Assembly (NCBI RefSeq): GCF_018130245.1
Contig: NZ_JAFCKP010000020.1
Coordinates: forward strand, 1-64,000
Origin: Bradyrhizobium sp. SZCCT0231
GTDB lineage: Bacteria; Pseudomonadota; Alphaproteobacteria; Rhizobiales; Xanthobacteraceae
Direction of reading: 5' to 3'
DNA: 64,000 nucleotides
Every line of letters starts with the position of its first letter. Position 1 is the stretch's first letter. The notes under the pieces were generated by a model, which saw only the letters and a program-made list of their open reading frames with translations, was not told where the DNA came from and searched no databases. Position numbers and translations under genes: made by a program. Shown in pieces: positions 10,247 to 19,143 of the stretch.

Positions 10247-11244
10247 GTCTTCTTTTCCCTGCTGAACAGCCTGGCGCACAAGGCGGTCAAGGGGCCGATC
10301 AGGCCACGCGGCGCGAATACGACGATGAGGATCAGCAGCAGGCCCACCAGCGTCATCCAGTGAAACGGATTGGCCGCAGCAACGATGTGCTCGAACAGCA
10401 TGAAGATGACGGAACCGATCAGCGCGCCCCAGAGATGCCCGGCGCCTCCGAGAACGAGCATCACCAGCACTTCCGCCGAACGTTCGAAGCTGACGCTGTC
10501 GAGGCCGACGACACCGGTACTCATGGCGGTGAGCGCACCGCCGAGCCCGGCAACTGCGCCGGCGATCCCGTACATGATCACGAAGCGCGGGTAGATCGAG
10601 GCCCCCATCATCCTGGCCCGCAGACTGTCGTCCTTGATGCCGCGGCACATCAGCCCAAACGGCGAATTGACGACGCGCCGCAGCAACAGAAACGTGATTG
10701 CGAGCACGGTGAACGAGAGCAGGAACGCGGTGCGGCTGTACATGTCAAAACCAAAGACGCCGAACACCTTTCCGGGCTCGAGGCCCGACAGACCGTCGCT
10801 GCCGCCGGTAAGCCACTGCAGTTTGTTGGCGAGACCCGCGACGAGCTGGCCAATGGCGATGGACAGCACAAGCTGCGGCAACCCGCGAAACCGGGAGATC
10901 AAGGCTCCGGAGACGAGCCCGAGGACGGCGCCGGAACAAAGACCGATCGCGAGCAGCGCGAAGGGATCGCTGATGCCGCGAATGCAGGCGGCGCCGACCG
11001 CATAGGCGGCGCCGCCGAACAGCGCCGCATGGCCGAGCGTGGCGATGCCGCAATAGCCGGTGACCAGATCGAGCGACAGGACAAGAAAGGCAATCCCGAT
11101 CAGCCGTGTCAGAAAAGCGAGGTCGTCGGGAAACAGGAAATAGCCGAGTGCGCCGGCCGCAGCGAACGCCAGTGCGATTGCCGCTTCGCCGATCAAAGGG
11201 ATCCTGCGCCCGGCCGCGTGGTGCGGGAGGACCAGTTCGGTCAT
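10243..11244 (-). CDS. Branched-chain-type ABC transporter permease (LivM-like)
   Basis: A 333-residue inner-membrane permease with nine or ten hydrophobic segments, the family landmark LVTGYCGIATLGHAALFGGA and the later GGAGHLWGALIGS motif, typical of LivM. It forms the transport channel with the LivH-like protein. Its start codon overlaps the stop of the livH-type gene (ATGA), and its own stop overlaps livG, so the four transporter genes are tightly coupled. Confidence 0.9.
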   Translation of the reverse strand: MTELVLPHHAAGRRIPLIGEAAIALAFAAAGALGYFLFPDDLAFLTRLIGIAFLVLSLDLVTGYCGIATLGHAALFGGAAYAVGAACIRGISDPFALLAIGLCSGAVLGLVSGALISRFRGLPQLVLSIAIGQLVAGLANKLQWLTGGSDGLSGLEPGKVFGVFGFDMYSRTAFLLSFTVLAITFLLLRRVVNSPFGLMCRGIKDDSLRARMMGASIYPRFVIMYGIAGAVAGLGGALTAMSTGVVGLDSVSFERSAEVLVMLVLGGAGHLWGALIGSVIFMLFEHIVAAANPFHWMTLVGLLLILIVVFAPRGLIGPLTALCARLFSREKKT

Positions 11245-12110
11245 GCGTGCGCCTTTCCGAGCAGGCCGTGGGGAAACAGCACGACCGTCACGATCACCGC
11301 GAGATAGAAGAAGAATTCGCCGAATTCAGGTGCAAGATACTTGCCGGTGGTATCGGCAAGCCCGAGCAGCATCGAGGCCGACAATGCTCCGAGAATGGAG
11401 CCGGCCCCGCCGACCGACACGACGACGAGGAACGTCACCATGTATCGCAACGCGTAGAACGGCTCGATCGGCAGGATCTCTGCGCCGACGACGCCGCCGA
11501 ATGCACCGAGCCCGATCGCCAGCGCGAAGGTCGCCCCGTAGACGATCTCGGTGCGGATGCCGAGGGCATCTGCCATGCCGCTGTTATCGACCGCGGCCCG
11601 TAACCTGATGCCGAACTCGGTCTTCTCCACCAGCCACCACAGGCCGAGCGCGGTCACCACGCCGCAGGCGATCACGAACAGCCGATGTGTCGGGATCATG
11701 CGGAATCCGAGATCGGCCGGTCCGTTCAGCGCCGCGGGCAGCGGAATCGACTTGACCGTGGGTCCAAAGACGAAATTGACGATGCCGATGATGAAGAACG
11801 TGATGCCGATGGTCATCAGCACCTGGATCAAGGGATCGGCATTGCGATAGATGCGCCGATACAGCAGCAGTTCGAACGGGACCGAGGCGGCGATGGCGCC
11901 CAACACGGCGATCAGGATGGCAACTCCGTAATCGACGCCGAGGTTGCGCATTGCATAGGAGGCGAGATAGCCGCCGATCATGGCGAAGGCGCCGTGAGCG
12001 AGATTCACGACGCGCATCAGCCCCATCATGATCGAGAGGCCGATGGAGATGATGAACAGCACCATCCCATAGGCCAGTGCGTCCGTCAGGATACTCAATA
12101 CCAAGCCCAT
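11241..12110 (-). CDS. Branched-chain-type ABC transporter permease (LivH-like)
   Basis: A 289-residue inner-membrane permease with about eight hydrophobic segments and the LivH signature MGLMRVVNLAHGAFAMIGGY (about residues 29-48). ATG 12110 follows TTAGGAACGGAC; the frame is open further upstream, but that part is polar and unlike the family. It partners with the LivM-like protein. A 200-base gap separates it from the binding-protein gene upstream on the same strand. Confidence 0.9.
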   Translation of the reverse strand: MGLVLSILTDALAYGMVLFIISIGLSIMMGLMRVVNLAHGAFAMIGGYLASYAMRNLGVDYGVAILIAVLGAIAASVPFELLLYRRIYRNADPLIQVLMTIGITFFIIGIVNFVFGPTVKSIPLPAALNGPADLGFRMIPTHRLFVIACGVVTALGLWWLVEKTEFGIRLRAAVDNSGMADALGIRTEIVYGATFALAIGLGAFGGVVGAEILPIEPFYALRYMVTFLVVVSVGGAGSILGALSASMLLGLADTTGKYLAPEFGEFFFYLAVIVTVVLFPHGLLGKAHA

Positions 12111-12312
12111 GTCCGTTCCTAACCGAAAGCGCTGCGCTCTTCGACATCGTCGCCCGTCAGGCCTCGGCGCCTCCAGGCGAGCGCGCACGGCGCATCGTTG
12201 AGAGATCGACGAAGGATCCGGAACTTGCGGGCGATGCCGGGTTTCGTTAGCTTTCCCGGCGGCGAGGCGCCTGCGGCTTTCGCAGCACGCGCCCGGCGGC
12301 CGGTCCGCGCTT

Positions 12313-13491
12313 CTAGCGCTTGCTCAGGGCCCAATCGGGCTGGTCGGAGAAGACGGCGCCGGTCTCCTTGTTCACCAGCTTGCCATCGACCTTCTCGACC
12401 ACGCGCAGATAGACGTTCTGACGAATGTGCCGGGTTTCGGGATCGATCGACACCGTCCCGCGCGGGCTCACCCAATTCATGCCCTTGACCGAGTCCACGG
12501 CCTTGGCGGGGTCGCGCTGACCATTGGTTGCCTCGATCATCTTGTAGATGACCCGCGCGCCGTCATAGGCGGCGATGCCGGTCATGGCGACCTCGTCCGG
12601 CCCGGCGCCCACTTTCGCCATCGCCTCGAGGAACGACTTGTTTTCAGGCGATTGATGCGACACCGCGTAATGGTAGGTCGAGAGCACGCCGAGGCTGCTG
12701 TCTCCGATGCTCGGCAGGTCGATTTCGGTCACGATGTCGCCGGTCGACATCAGCTTGACGCCGGCCGCCTTGAGGCCGTTGTCGACATAGGCCTTGAAGA
12801 AGCCGATGGTCGGCGGTCCCGACGGCAGGAAACAGAAGATGGTGTCCGCACCGGCGGCCTGGATCTTCTGCATGATCGGACTGAAGTCGGTCGTGTTGAG
12901 CGGGATGCGGATCGCCTCGACCACCGCACCACCCTCGGCCTCGAAGGTCTTCTTGAAGGCCGCCTCGGCATCGATGCCGGGCCCGTAGTCGCTGACGGCG
13001 ATGGCGACTTTCTTGGCTCCGTTCTTGATGGCGGTCTTCGCCGCCGGAACCGTGTTCTGCCACATCGTGAACGAGGTCCGAACGATATAGGGGCTCTTCT
13101 CGACGATGGACGACGTGGCCGCGTTCATGACGATCAGCGGCGTCTTCGATTCCTCGAGCAGCGGCGCGACAGCCATTGCATTCGGCGTAAAATAGATCCC
13201 GGCGAGATACTGCACCTTGTCCTTGACGATCAGTTCCTGAGCCAGCGCCTTCGACTTTGCGGGGTTCGGGCCCTCCTCGTCCTTGTAGACGAACTCGACG
13301 GTGTGGCCGCCGACCTTGTTGCCGTTTTGCGCGACCCAGGTGTCGATGCCCATCTTGAAGTTCTTGCCGAACAGCGCGTAAGGCCCCGAGAAGGTGCCAA
13401 TCACACCGACCTTGATCACGTCGGCCGATGCCGGCCCCGCCATAGCGGCCATCATGGCGAGTGAAAGTATCGAACGGCTCATTTTCGTCAT
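12313..13491 (-). CDS. Periplasmic substrate-binding protein, Leu/Ile/Val-type
   Basis: A 392-residue exported binding protein of the type 1 periplasmic fold. A cleavable signal peptide (residues 1-24, ending PASAD) precedes a mature chain beginning VIKVGVIGTFSGPYALFGKN, standard for ABC transporters of branched-chain amino acids, amides and aromatic acids. ATG 13491 has the AAGGAAAGACAG site. As the first transporter gene after the catabolic genes, it should define substrate specificity. I expect an aromatic or amine-containing ligand because of its neighbours, not because of binding-site residues. Confidence 0.88.
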   Translation of the reverse strand: MTKMSRSILSLAMMAAMAGPASADVIKVGVIGTFSGPYALFGKNFKMGIDTWVAQNGNKVGGHTVEFVYKDEEGPNPAKSKALAQELIVKDKVQYLAGIYFTPNAMAVAPLLEESKTPLIVMNAATSSIVEKSPYIVRTSFTMWQNTVPAAKTAIKNGAKKVAIAVSDYGPGIDAEAAFKKTFEAEGGAVVEAIRIPLNTTDFSPIMQKIQAAGADTIFCFLPSGPPTIGFFKAYVDNGLKAAGVKLMSTGDIVTEIDLPSIGDSSLGVLSTYHYAVSHQSPENKSFLEAMAKVGAGPDEVAMTGIAAYDGARVIYKMIEATNGQRDPAKAVDSVKGMNWVSPRGTVSIDPETRHIRQNVYLRVVEKVDGKLVNKETGAVFSDQPDWALSKR

Positions 13492-13590
13492 CTGTCTTTC
13501 CTTACGACTGACCAAAGCGTTGCGGCACATTTATCTCCCGGAGGTGGCGGACCCGTAGTGGCGACGGCGCGAAAGGCGCAGCATCGCGCA

Positions 13591-15027
13591 TCAGAACATC
13601 TCGAAATATTCCCGCTGCTCCCAATCGGAGACTTCGGCCTGGAAGCGGTCGATCTCGGCATTCTTGATGTGGGTGTAGTAATCGACCATGGTTGCGCCCA
13701 TCTTGTCGCGGAAGAACGGATCTTCCTTCAACGCGAAAGTCGCCTCGCGCAGCGATTTCGGCAACAGATCGGCATTGGTCTCGTAAGGCGTGTCCGCGCT
13801 CGGCCCAGGATCGAGCTTGCGGTCGACTCCATCGAGACCCGACAGGATCTGCGATGACATGTAGAGGTAGGGATTCGCTGCCGGTTCGCCGACACGATTC
13901 TCGATGCGTGTTGCCGGATCATTGGGACCACCGAGCACGCGGAGCATCACGCCCCGATTGTCCCGCCCCCAGATCGCGCGATCGGGCGCGAGCGAATAGG
14001 AGCGATAGCGCTTGTAGCCGTTGATCGTCGGCGTGGTGAACACAGTTGCGGCGCGCGCATGCGCGAGCAGTCCGGCGAGGTAGCCGCGGCCGAAGGCCGA
14101 CAGGAGCTGAGTCTCGTCGTTGGACATGAACGCGTTCGTACCCGTCGCGCGCGACACCAGAGACTGATGCAGATGCCAGCCCGACGAGACCACGTTCGGA
14201 ATCTTGGGCCGGCACATGAACGTGGCATGATAGCCGTGACGATGCGCGATCTGCTTCACGGCGCTGCGGAACAGCACCATGCTGTCGGCGGGGGTCAGGC
14301 CCGCGGTGGGCTGGAAGGTGAATTCGCATTGGCTCGGGCCGTATTCGACCTCAACGGAGCGCAACGGCAGGCCCAGCGCCAGCACGTCGCGCCGGATGAT
14401 TTCGAGCACCGGCTCCATCTGGTCGTAGCGCTGCTCGGTGAGATAGTTGTAGCCGTGCGACAGCAGGCTGACCTCCGGCGGAGTGCCGGGCTGCCCGGCG
14501 TCCTCCGGCTTCATGTGTTGGTTCTCGACGCGGAAAATATGAAACTCGACCTCGAGCCCCGCGACGAAATCGTAGCCACGGCCACCGAGATCCCCGAGCA
14601 CCTTCTTGAACAGATTTCGCGTGGCGAACGGCACCGGGCGTCCATCACCGAAATGGACGTCGCAGAGCAGCCAGCCGGTTTTCGGCGACCACGGCAGCAC
14701 GCGAAAGGTGGTCGGATCGGGCACCATGAGAACGTCGGCCGCGCCCTGCATTTCCGGAATGCCAAAGCCACCGCCGGCCGTGAACACCGGGAACACCGTC
14801 TTGTGCGACGTGTCCTTCGCGAACATCGTCGTGGTGATCGAGCAACCGTTTTCCAGGCTGCGCACGGCTTCGCTCGCGATCAATGTCTTGCCGCGCAAGA
14901 TCCCGTGCTGATCCGGAAACGACAACCGGATCACCTCGAGCTGTTGCTCTTCCACGACGGCACGCAGCCGCTTCGCCGCTTCCATCTGTTCCGCGGACCA
15001 CAGTCCGTATCGCTCGACGAAATTCAA
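13591..15027 (-). CDS. Glutamine synthetase-like gamma-glutamyl ligase
   Basis: A 478-residue member of the glutamine synthetase superfamily. It shows the metal-site pair GLEVEFHIF, the ATP/metal motif SSGWHLHQS, the RIENRVGEPAANPYLY segment and a C-terminal helical end. It resembles the PuuA/anilide-synthetase branch, which joins glutamate to an amine, more than housekeeping GlnA. It lies between a Rieske oxygenase and an ABC importer; in known aniline pathways a GS-like protein (TdnQ/AtdA1) activates the amine before ring oxygenation, so a similar role is a reasonable inference. The start is probably TTG 15027, which has GGGAGATC at the right distance. No ATG fits, because the upstream gene ends at 15054. 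Confidence 0.8.
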   Translation of the reverse strand: MNFVERYGLWSAEQMEAAKRLRAVVEEQQLEVIRLSFPDQHGILRGKTLIASEAVRSLENGCSITTTMFAKDTSHKTVFPVFTAGGGFGIPEMQGAADVLMVPDPTTFRVLPWSPKTGWLLCDVHFGDGRPVPFATRNLFKKVLGDLGGRGYDFVAGLEVEFHIFRVENQHMKPEDAGQPGTPPEVSLLSHGYNYLTEQRYDQMEPVLEIIRRDVLALGLPLRSVEVEYGPSQCEFTFQPTAGLTPADSMVLFRSAVKQIAHRHGYHATFMCRPKIPNVVSSGWHLHQSLVSRATGTNAFMSNDETQLLSAFGRGYLAGLLAHARAATVFTTPTINGYKRYRSYSLAPDRAIWGRDNRGVMLRVLGGPNDPATRIENRVGEPAANPYLYMSSQILSGLDGVDRKLDPGPSADTPYETNADLLPKSLREATFALKEDPFFRDKMGATMVDYYTHIKNAEIDRFQAEVSDWEQREYFEMF

Positions 15028-15053
15028 CTTGATCTCCCGCGGATGCTTATGGG

Positions 15054-16421
15054 CTAGCCTGCCGCCGGCAGGCGAACGACGTTCGATCCGGGTTCGGCCT
15101 GATCTGCGGGGACGGGAGCCATCCATGGCGCACCGCGGCGGCGGGCGACATCGACTTCCATCCAGTAGGTTTCCCAACCCTTGCTGGGCCCGATCCCGTC
15201 CATGGTGCCAGGCCCCTGGATGCTGCGCGCGTTGTCGGCGTCAAGGAACAGCATCGGCTTCTGGCCACCGGCGACCTTCTCGATCTCCTGCCGCAGCAAT
15301 TTGCGATAGGCGATGATGGCCTTGTCCGACTGTCCAAGATGCTCGCGGGTGCGATCCTGGATCTTGCCCATCGACTCCACCGCCCACTGGTCGTGGACGT
15401 TGATGTCCGCACCCATGCCGGTATAGGTGGCATGCTTCTGCTCGTGCGGATCGAAGCCGTAATCGTTGCGCTTGTTCTTGCGCGAGACGTAGTCCGGCAG
15501 CTCGTAGAGTTCGAGCCGCTGCTCGGTCATCTTCTTCTTGTCGACCGGCGCCGCGTAGCTGGTGAAGATCGCGTACCAGTAACAATTCTCGTCATCGACC
15601 GGGACATGCCACTGCGTGATCGTCATCTCGGTGCTCATGGGAATGACGAAGCCGTGCGGAAAGAGCTGGTTCGTGACACGCACATGGGTGCGCTCCTCGT
15701 CGAGCTCGCGCAGCGCAATCAGCCGCAGGCCATACTCGGTATTCTCGACATTGATGATCGGACGATCGTATTCGCGCAGGATCTTGGTCATCGGCACCTC
15801 GGTGCCGGCCGACGCGCCCCGGAATTGCTTGCCGTAGGACGCCTTCACGTCTTCGTCCTCGAAGAAGCGATGCAGGAACGAGGCATGCGCAGGATCGATC
15901 CCGACCTCGAGCGCCTGCAACCAGTTGCACTCGAACAGGCCCTTGAAGGCAAAGGTATACTGGCTCGGCGCCGCGAAGCAATCGATCTCCGGAAAAGCCG
16001 GCGGTTCGCCTTTGCCGAGATAGGCCCACAGGATGCCGCCCTTCTCCACCACCGGATAGGCGCGCTGCTTGATGCCCGCGCAAAGTTTGGAGGTCTTGGG
16101 TTCGGCCGGGGTTTCCAGGCAGTTGCCCTCCACATCGAACAGCCAGCCGTGAAAGGCACAGCGCAGCCCGCCACCCTCCAGGCGACCAAACGCGAGATCT
16201 GCACCGCGGTGGGGACAATCCCGATCGATCAGGCCATAGCGCCCCTGTTCATCGCGGAAGAGGACGAAGTCTTCGCCCAGCAGCCGGACCGGGCGCACCG
16301 GACGCTCGCCCTCGAGTTCGACGACCAGGGCGGCCGGCTGCCAGTAATGACGCATCAGCTTGCCGGCGGGCGCATTCGGGCCGACGCGGGTAATCAGGTC
16401 ATTCTGCTCTTGGCTCATCAT
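15054..16421 (-). CDS. Rieske non-heme iron oxygenase, alpha subunit
   Basis: A 455-residue aromatic-ring hydroxylating oxygenase. The N-terminal Rieske domain carries the 2Fe-2S ligands in CPHRGADLA and CAFHGW (about residues 69-92). The catalytic domain carries the mononuclear-iron facial triad in LEVGIDPAHASFLHR. The overall layout (LITRVGPNAPAGKLMRHYW at the start, NWLQALEVGID later) is that of the phthalate 4,5-dioxygenase/O-demethylase branch, which has no beta subunit. It would insert oxygen into, or demethylate, an aromatic compound in the cytoplasm. It needs electrons from a reductase; the divergent flavoprotein at 16667 is the candidate. It is followed 26 bases later by the GS-like gene. 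Confidence 0.88.
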   Translation of the reverse strand: MMSQEQNDLITRVGPNAPAGKLMRHYWQPAALVVELEGERPVRPVRLLGEDFVLFRDEQGRYGLIDRDCPHRGADLAFGRLEGGGLRCAFHGWLFDVEGNCLETPAEPKTSKLCAGIKQRAYPVVEKGGILWAYLGKGEPPAFPEIDCFAAPSQYTFAFKGLFECNWLQALEVGIDPAHASFLHRFFEDEDVKASYGKQFRGASAGTEVPMTKILREYDRPIINVENTEYGLRLIALRELDEERTHVRVTNQLFPHGFVIPMSTEMTITQWHVPVDDENCYWYAIFTSYAAPVDKKKMTEQRLELYELPDYVSRKNKRNDYGFDPHEQKHATYTGMGADINVHDQWAVESMGKIQDRTREHLGQSDKAIIAYRKLLRQEIEKVAGGQKPMLFLDADNARSIQGPGTMDGIGPSKGWETYWMEVDVARRRGAPWMAPVPADQAEPGSNVVRLPAAG

Positions 16422-16503
16422 CGGGCGAGGTCCTCCTTGAACCGTGGCGCGATCACCTCACTGACCCGATCGGGGCCAAGGAAGCGCTGCCTTTTGTTCG
16501 TCT

Positions 16504-16520
16504 ATTGAACATATGTACGA
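16504..16520. promoter_or_regulatory. Putative operator, copy 1
   Basis: ATTGAACATATGTACGA lies 83 bases before the Rieske oxygenase start. It matches the second copy at 16623 at 16 of 17 positions and is nearly palindromic around GAACATATGTTC. Repetition of so long a word in one divergent promoter suggests a binding site for the neighbouring IclR regulator. Confidence 0.5.
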
Positions 16521-16622
16521 ATGTATTTTAATGCTGGTCTAGTTCTAATCAAGCGGATTGTTGTAGCAGCCTGCGCCCAAGAATTGAGCGGCATCCCCGA
16601 GCACAGGAAGGGTCTTGCCTAA

Positions 16623-16639
16623 ATTGAACATATGTTCGA
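16623..16639. promoter_or_regulatory. Putative operator, copy 2
   Basis: ATTGAACATATGTTCGA lies 28 bases before the flavoprotein start codon. Its core GAACATATGTTC is a perfect 12-base palindrome. It is the better of the two copies and sits where a bound regulator would block or activate transcription of the reductase-iclR genes. Confidence 0.55.
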
Positions 16640-16666
16640 CATACGCGCGAACAGTTGGGGAAAGTC

Positions 16667-17890
16667 ATGCAACAAGGTCTCGTCATCCTGGGCGCGTCAT
16701 ATGCGGGCGTGCAGGCCGGGATCAGCGCACGGGAGAAGGGCTACCAAGCGCCGATCCGCATCGTCGCCGACGAGGTCCACCTCCCCTACCAACGACCGCC
16801 GCTGTCGAAAGCCTTCCTGTCGGAGGATTTCGCCCAGGGCGGATTGTTCTTGCGCGGGCAAGACTACTTCAAGGCGCAAGGGATCGAACTCCTGCTCGGG
16901 CCTCGCGCGATTGCGCTCGATCGCCTGGCCAGGCGGGTCGACCTCGACTCCGGCGATCGCCTGCCGTTTGACCAGCTGGTGATTGCCACCGGCTCTCGCG
17001 CCCGGCGTCTCACTATTCCGGGACACGACCGCGATGGTGTCGTCTATCTGCGCACGCTGGACGATGCGATGGCCTTGAAGCCGCGGCTGCAGGCCGCGAG
17101 CGAGGTGGTCATCATCGGCGGCGGCTTCATCGGCCTGGAAGTGGCGTCAACGGTTGCGAAGAAGGGCAAGAAAGCGACTCTGATCGAAGCGCAATCACGG
17201 CTTCTGGAGCGGGCGGTTTCCGCACCGATCTCGCAGTTCCTGCTGCAACTCCATCGTTCGCACGGGGTCGATATCCGCTTCAACGACAGCGTTGTCGCCA
17301 TCGCGGGATCCGGAGCCATCCATGAGGTCGTGTGTGGCAGCGGCCTGCGTGTGCCTGCGGATCTGATCGTGGTCGGCATCGGCGGCATTGCCAATGATGA
17401 TCTTGCCGTGCAGTCGGGGATCGCCTGCAGCAACGGCATCGATGTCGATGCGCATGGCCGCACCGACGCGCAGAACATCTATGCGGCTGGGGACGTCAGC
17501 AATCACCACAATTCCTTTGCCGGTCGCCGGGTCCGGCTCGAGGCCGTACAGAATGCCACGGATCAAGGCCGGGCCGCAGGCTCGATCATTGCCGGCAAAC
17601 CGGAAGCCTATGATGCCGTACCGCGCTTCTGGTCGGACCAATACGACAGCAAGCTGCAAATCGTCGGGCTCTCGGCGCCGACCGACCAGGCCGTCATCCG
17701 CGGAGATGCGCGTGAAAGCAAGTTTTCGGTGTTCCATTATCGCGCAGGCAAGCTGGCCGCGGTCGACAGCATCAACCGTCCCGGCGACCAGATGATCGCA
17801 CGTCGCCTCATCACGGCCGGCCTGTCGCCCACTCCGGAGCAGGCCGCCGATCTGTCCTTCGATCTGAAGACGCTGGAACCAGCCAGGTAA
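16667..17890 (+). CDS. Ferredoxin-reductase-like FAD/NAD(P) oxidoreductase
   Basis: A 407-residue flavoprotein of the class that feeds Rieske oxygenases (BphA4/ThcD type). It has an N-terminal FAD-binding LVILGASYAGVQAG, a second Rossmann motif VVIIGGGFIGLEVA (about residues 148-161) for NAD(P)H, the IYAAGDVS motif near residue 275 and a C-terminal reductase domain. ATG 16667 follows GGGGAAAG; an upstream TTG is less likely. It is divergent from the Rieske oxygenase and likely donates electrons to it. No separate 2Fe-2S ferredoxin gene was found in the window, so the electron path is incomplete here. Confidence 0.85.
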   Translation: MQQGLVILGASYAGVQAGISAREKGYQAPIRIVADEVHLPYQRPPLSKAFLSEDFAQGGLFLRGQDYFKAQGIELLLGPRAIALDRLARRVDLDSGDRLPFDQLVIATGSRARRLTIPGHDRDGVVYLRTLDDAMALKPRLQAASEVVIIGGGFIGLEVASTVAKKGKKATLIEAQSRLLERAVSAPISQFLLQLHRSHGVDIRFNDSVVAIAGSGAIHEVVCGSGLRVPADLIVVGIGGIANDDLAVQSGIACSNGIDVDAHGRTDAQNIYAAGDVSNHHNSFAGRRVRLEAVQNATDQGRAAGSIIAGKPEAYDAVPRFWSDQYDSKLQIVGLSAPTDQAVIRGDARESKFSVFHYRAGKLAAVDSINRPGDQMIARRLITAGLSPTPEQAADLSFDLKTLEPAR

Positions 17891-17901
17891 GGCGAAGACG
17901 C

Positions 17902-18684
17902 ATGCCGAAGATCAAGCGCGACGACGAACTCAGCAACACCGACTTCATCGAAAGCCTCGACCGCGGCCTCCGCGTCATCGAGCAGTTCGGCGCCGACACG
18001 CGCGCCATGACGCTGAGCGACGTCGCAAAGGCGACCGATCTTCCGCGGGCCACGGCGCGCCGGATCCTGTTCACGCTGGAGCGTCGCGGTTACGTGTCGA
18101 GCGACGGCAAGATGTTCACACTGACCCCGAAGGTGCTCTCGCTGGCCGGGTCGTACATGACGTCGAACCAGATCGTCACGATTCTCCAGCCGGTGCTCGA
18201 TCAGCTCTCCAATGCCGCTCAGGAGATCTCCTCGCTGGCGGTGTTGCTGGGCCACGAGGTCGTCTTCGTGGCAAGGGCCAGCCCTGCGCGCGTCTTCTCG
18301 TCCGGCATAGATCTCGGCTACAGGCTGCCTGCCTATTGTTCTTCGGTCGGGCGGGCCATGCTCGGGAGATATTCGAACGAGGAATTGGACAAGACGATCG
18401 CGGACATGACGCTGACGGCGTTGACGCCGTTCACCTTGACCGACAAGGAGGCGGTGAAGGCGGCCATCATCATCGACCGGGAGAAAGGCTACTCGCTGGT
18501 CGATCGCGAGGCCGAGCCCGGTTTTCGATCGATCTCGGTGCCCGTCCGCCGCTATGACGGCACCATCGTTGCGGCCATCAACATCGGCGCTCACGTCGAC
18601 CGCGTCTCGACGGGAGAGATGATCGACCGCTTCCTGCCGCTGCTGCGGGACGCCGCCGCAGCCGTGAAGCCGCTTCTGCTCTAA
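17902..18684 (+). CDS. IclR family transcriptional regulator (PcaR/PobR-like)
   Basis: A 260-residue regulator. An N-terminal winged helix (about residues 17-75, with LSDVAKATDLPRATARRIL) is followed by the IclR effector domain (PAYCSSVGRAML, then SLVDREAEPGFRSISVPV). The match is closest to the PcaR/PcaU/PobR group that senses aromatic acids and ring-cleavage products. It starts 11 bases after the flavoprotein stop and is probably in the same transcript. The twin palindromes in the divergent promoter are candidate targets. Confidence 0.88.
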   Translation: MPKIKRDDELSNTDFIESLDRGLRVIEQFGADTRAMTLSDVAKATDLPRATARRILFTLERRGYVSSDGKMFTLTPKVLSLAGSYMTSNQIVTILQPVLDQLSNAAQEISSLAVLLGHEVVFVARASPARVFSSGIDLGYRLPAYCSSVGRAMLGRYSNEELDKTIADMTLTALTPFTLTDKEAVKAAIIIDREKGYSLVDREAEPGFRSISVPVRRYDGTIVAAINIGAHVDRVSTGEMIDRFLPLLRDAAAAVKPLLL

Positions 18685-18778
18685 AGCTTCGGTTCTGATC
18701 GAATCAGAACCGAAGCTTCTTGTTTTGACGCGTTTCCTTGACGCGAACCGGTATCCACTTCGCTCGAAAACGCTCTAG
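18684..18778. repeat. Intergenic repeat with long hairpin
   Basis: A perfect 16-bp inverted repeat (AAGCTTCGGTTCTGAT, 3-base loop, complement; 18684-18718) starts at the last base of the iclR stop codon and is followed by the conserved tail TTTTGACGCGTTTCCTTGAC and ACCGGTATCCACTTCGCTCG. I recognise the whole unit as a frequent non-coding repeat of Bradyrhizobium-like genomes. It may also act as the terminator of the iclR transcript. Confidence 0.8.
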
Positions 18779-18792
18779 TTCGTGGAGATCTT

Positions 18793-19143
18793 ATGCCTCA
18801 CCTGGTCATTGAATATTCGCATGACGGCCATCAGGATAGCTTCGATGCCCAGACCTTGATGCTTGCGCTGCACCACTGCGCCGCCGGCACCGGCGTGATG
18901 AAGGCGGAGGACATCAAGATCCGCGCAATTCCTTATGTGGACTATCTCGTGGCTGGACGCCGGCTCGGCTTCTGTCACGTCAGCGTGCACCTGCTTGCCG
19001 GCCGAACCAGCGAACAAAAGCTCCGGCTCAGCACCGCGCTTCGGGCAACCATGAGCGATCTGCTGCCCCATACCGAAAGCCTGAGCGTCGACATCGTCGA
19101 CATGGATCCCGAGAGCTACAAGAAACGACTGCTGACTGGCTAG
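18793..19143 (+). CDS. 5-carboxymethyl-2-hydroxymuconate isomerase-like protein
   Basis: A 116-residue tautomerase-superfamily protein beginning MPHLVIEYS, so Pro is exposed as the catalytic N-terminal residue after Met removal, as in CHMI (HpaF). Length and the LGFCHVSVHLLAGR segment fit the family. In homoprotocatechuate breakdown CHMI isomerises the ring-cleavage product; no other hpa genes are in the window, so the substrate may differ. GTGGAGATCTT precedes the ATG. It converges with the thiolase gene, and the two stop codons share the bases CTAG. Confidence 0.8.
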   Translation: MPHLVIEYSHDGHQDSFDAQTLMLALHHCAAGTGVMKAEDIKIRAIPYVDYLVAGRRLGFCHVSVHLLAGRTSEQKLRLSTALRATMSDLLPHTESLSVDIVDMDPESYKKRLLTG

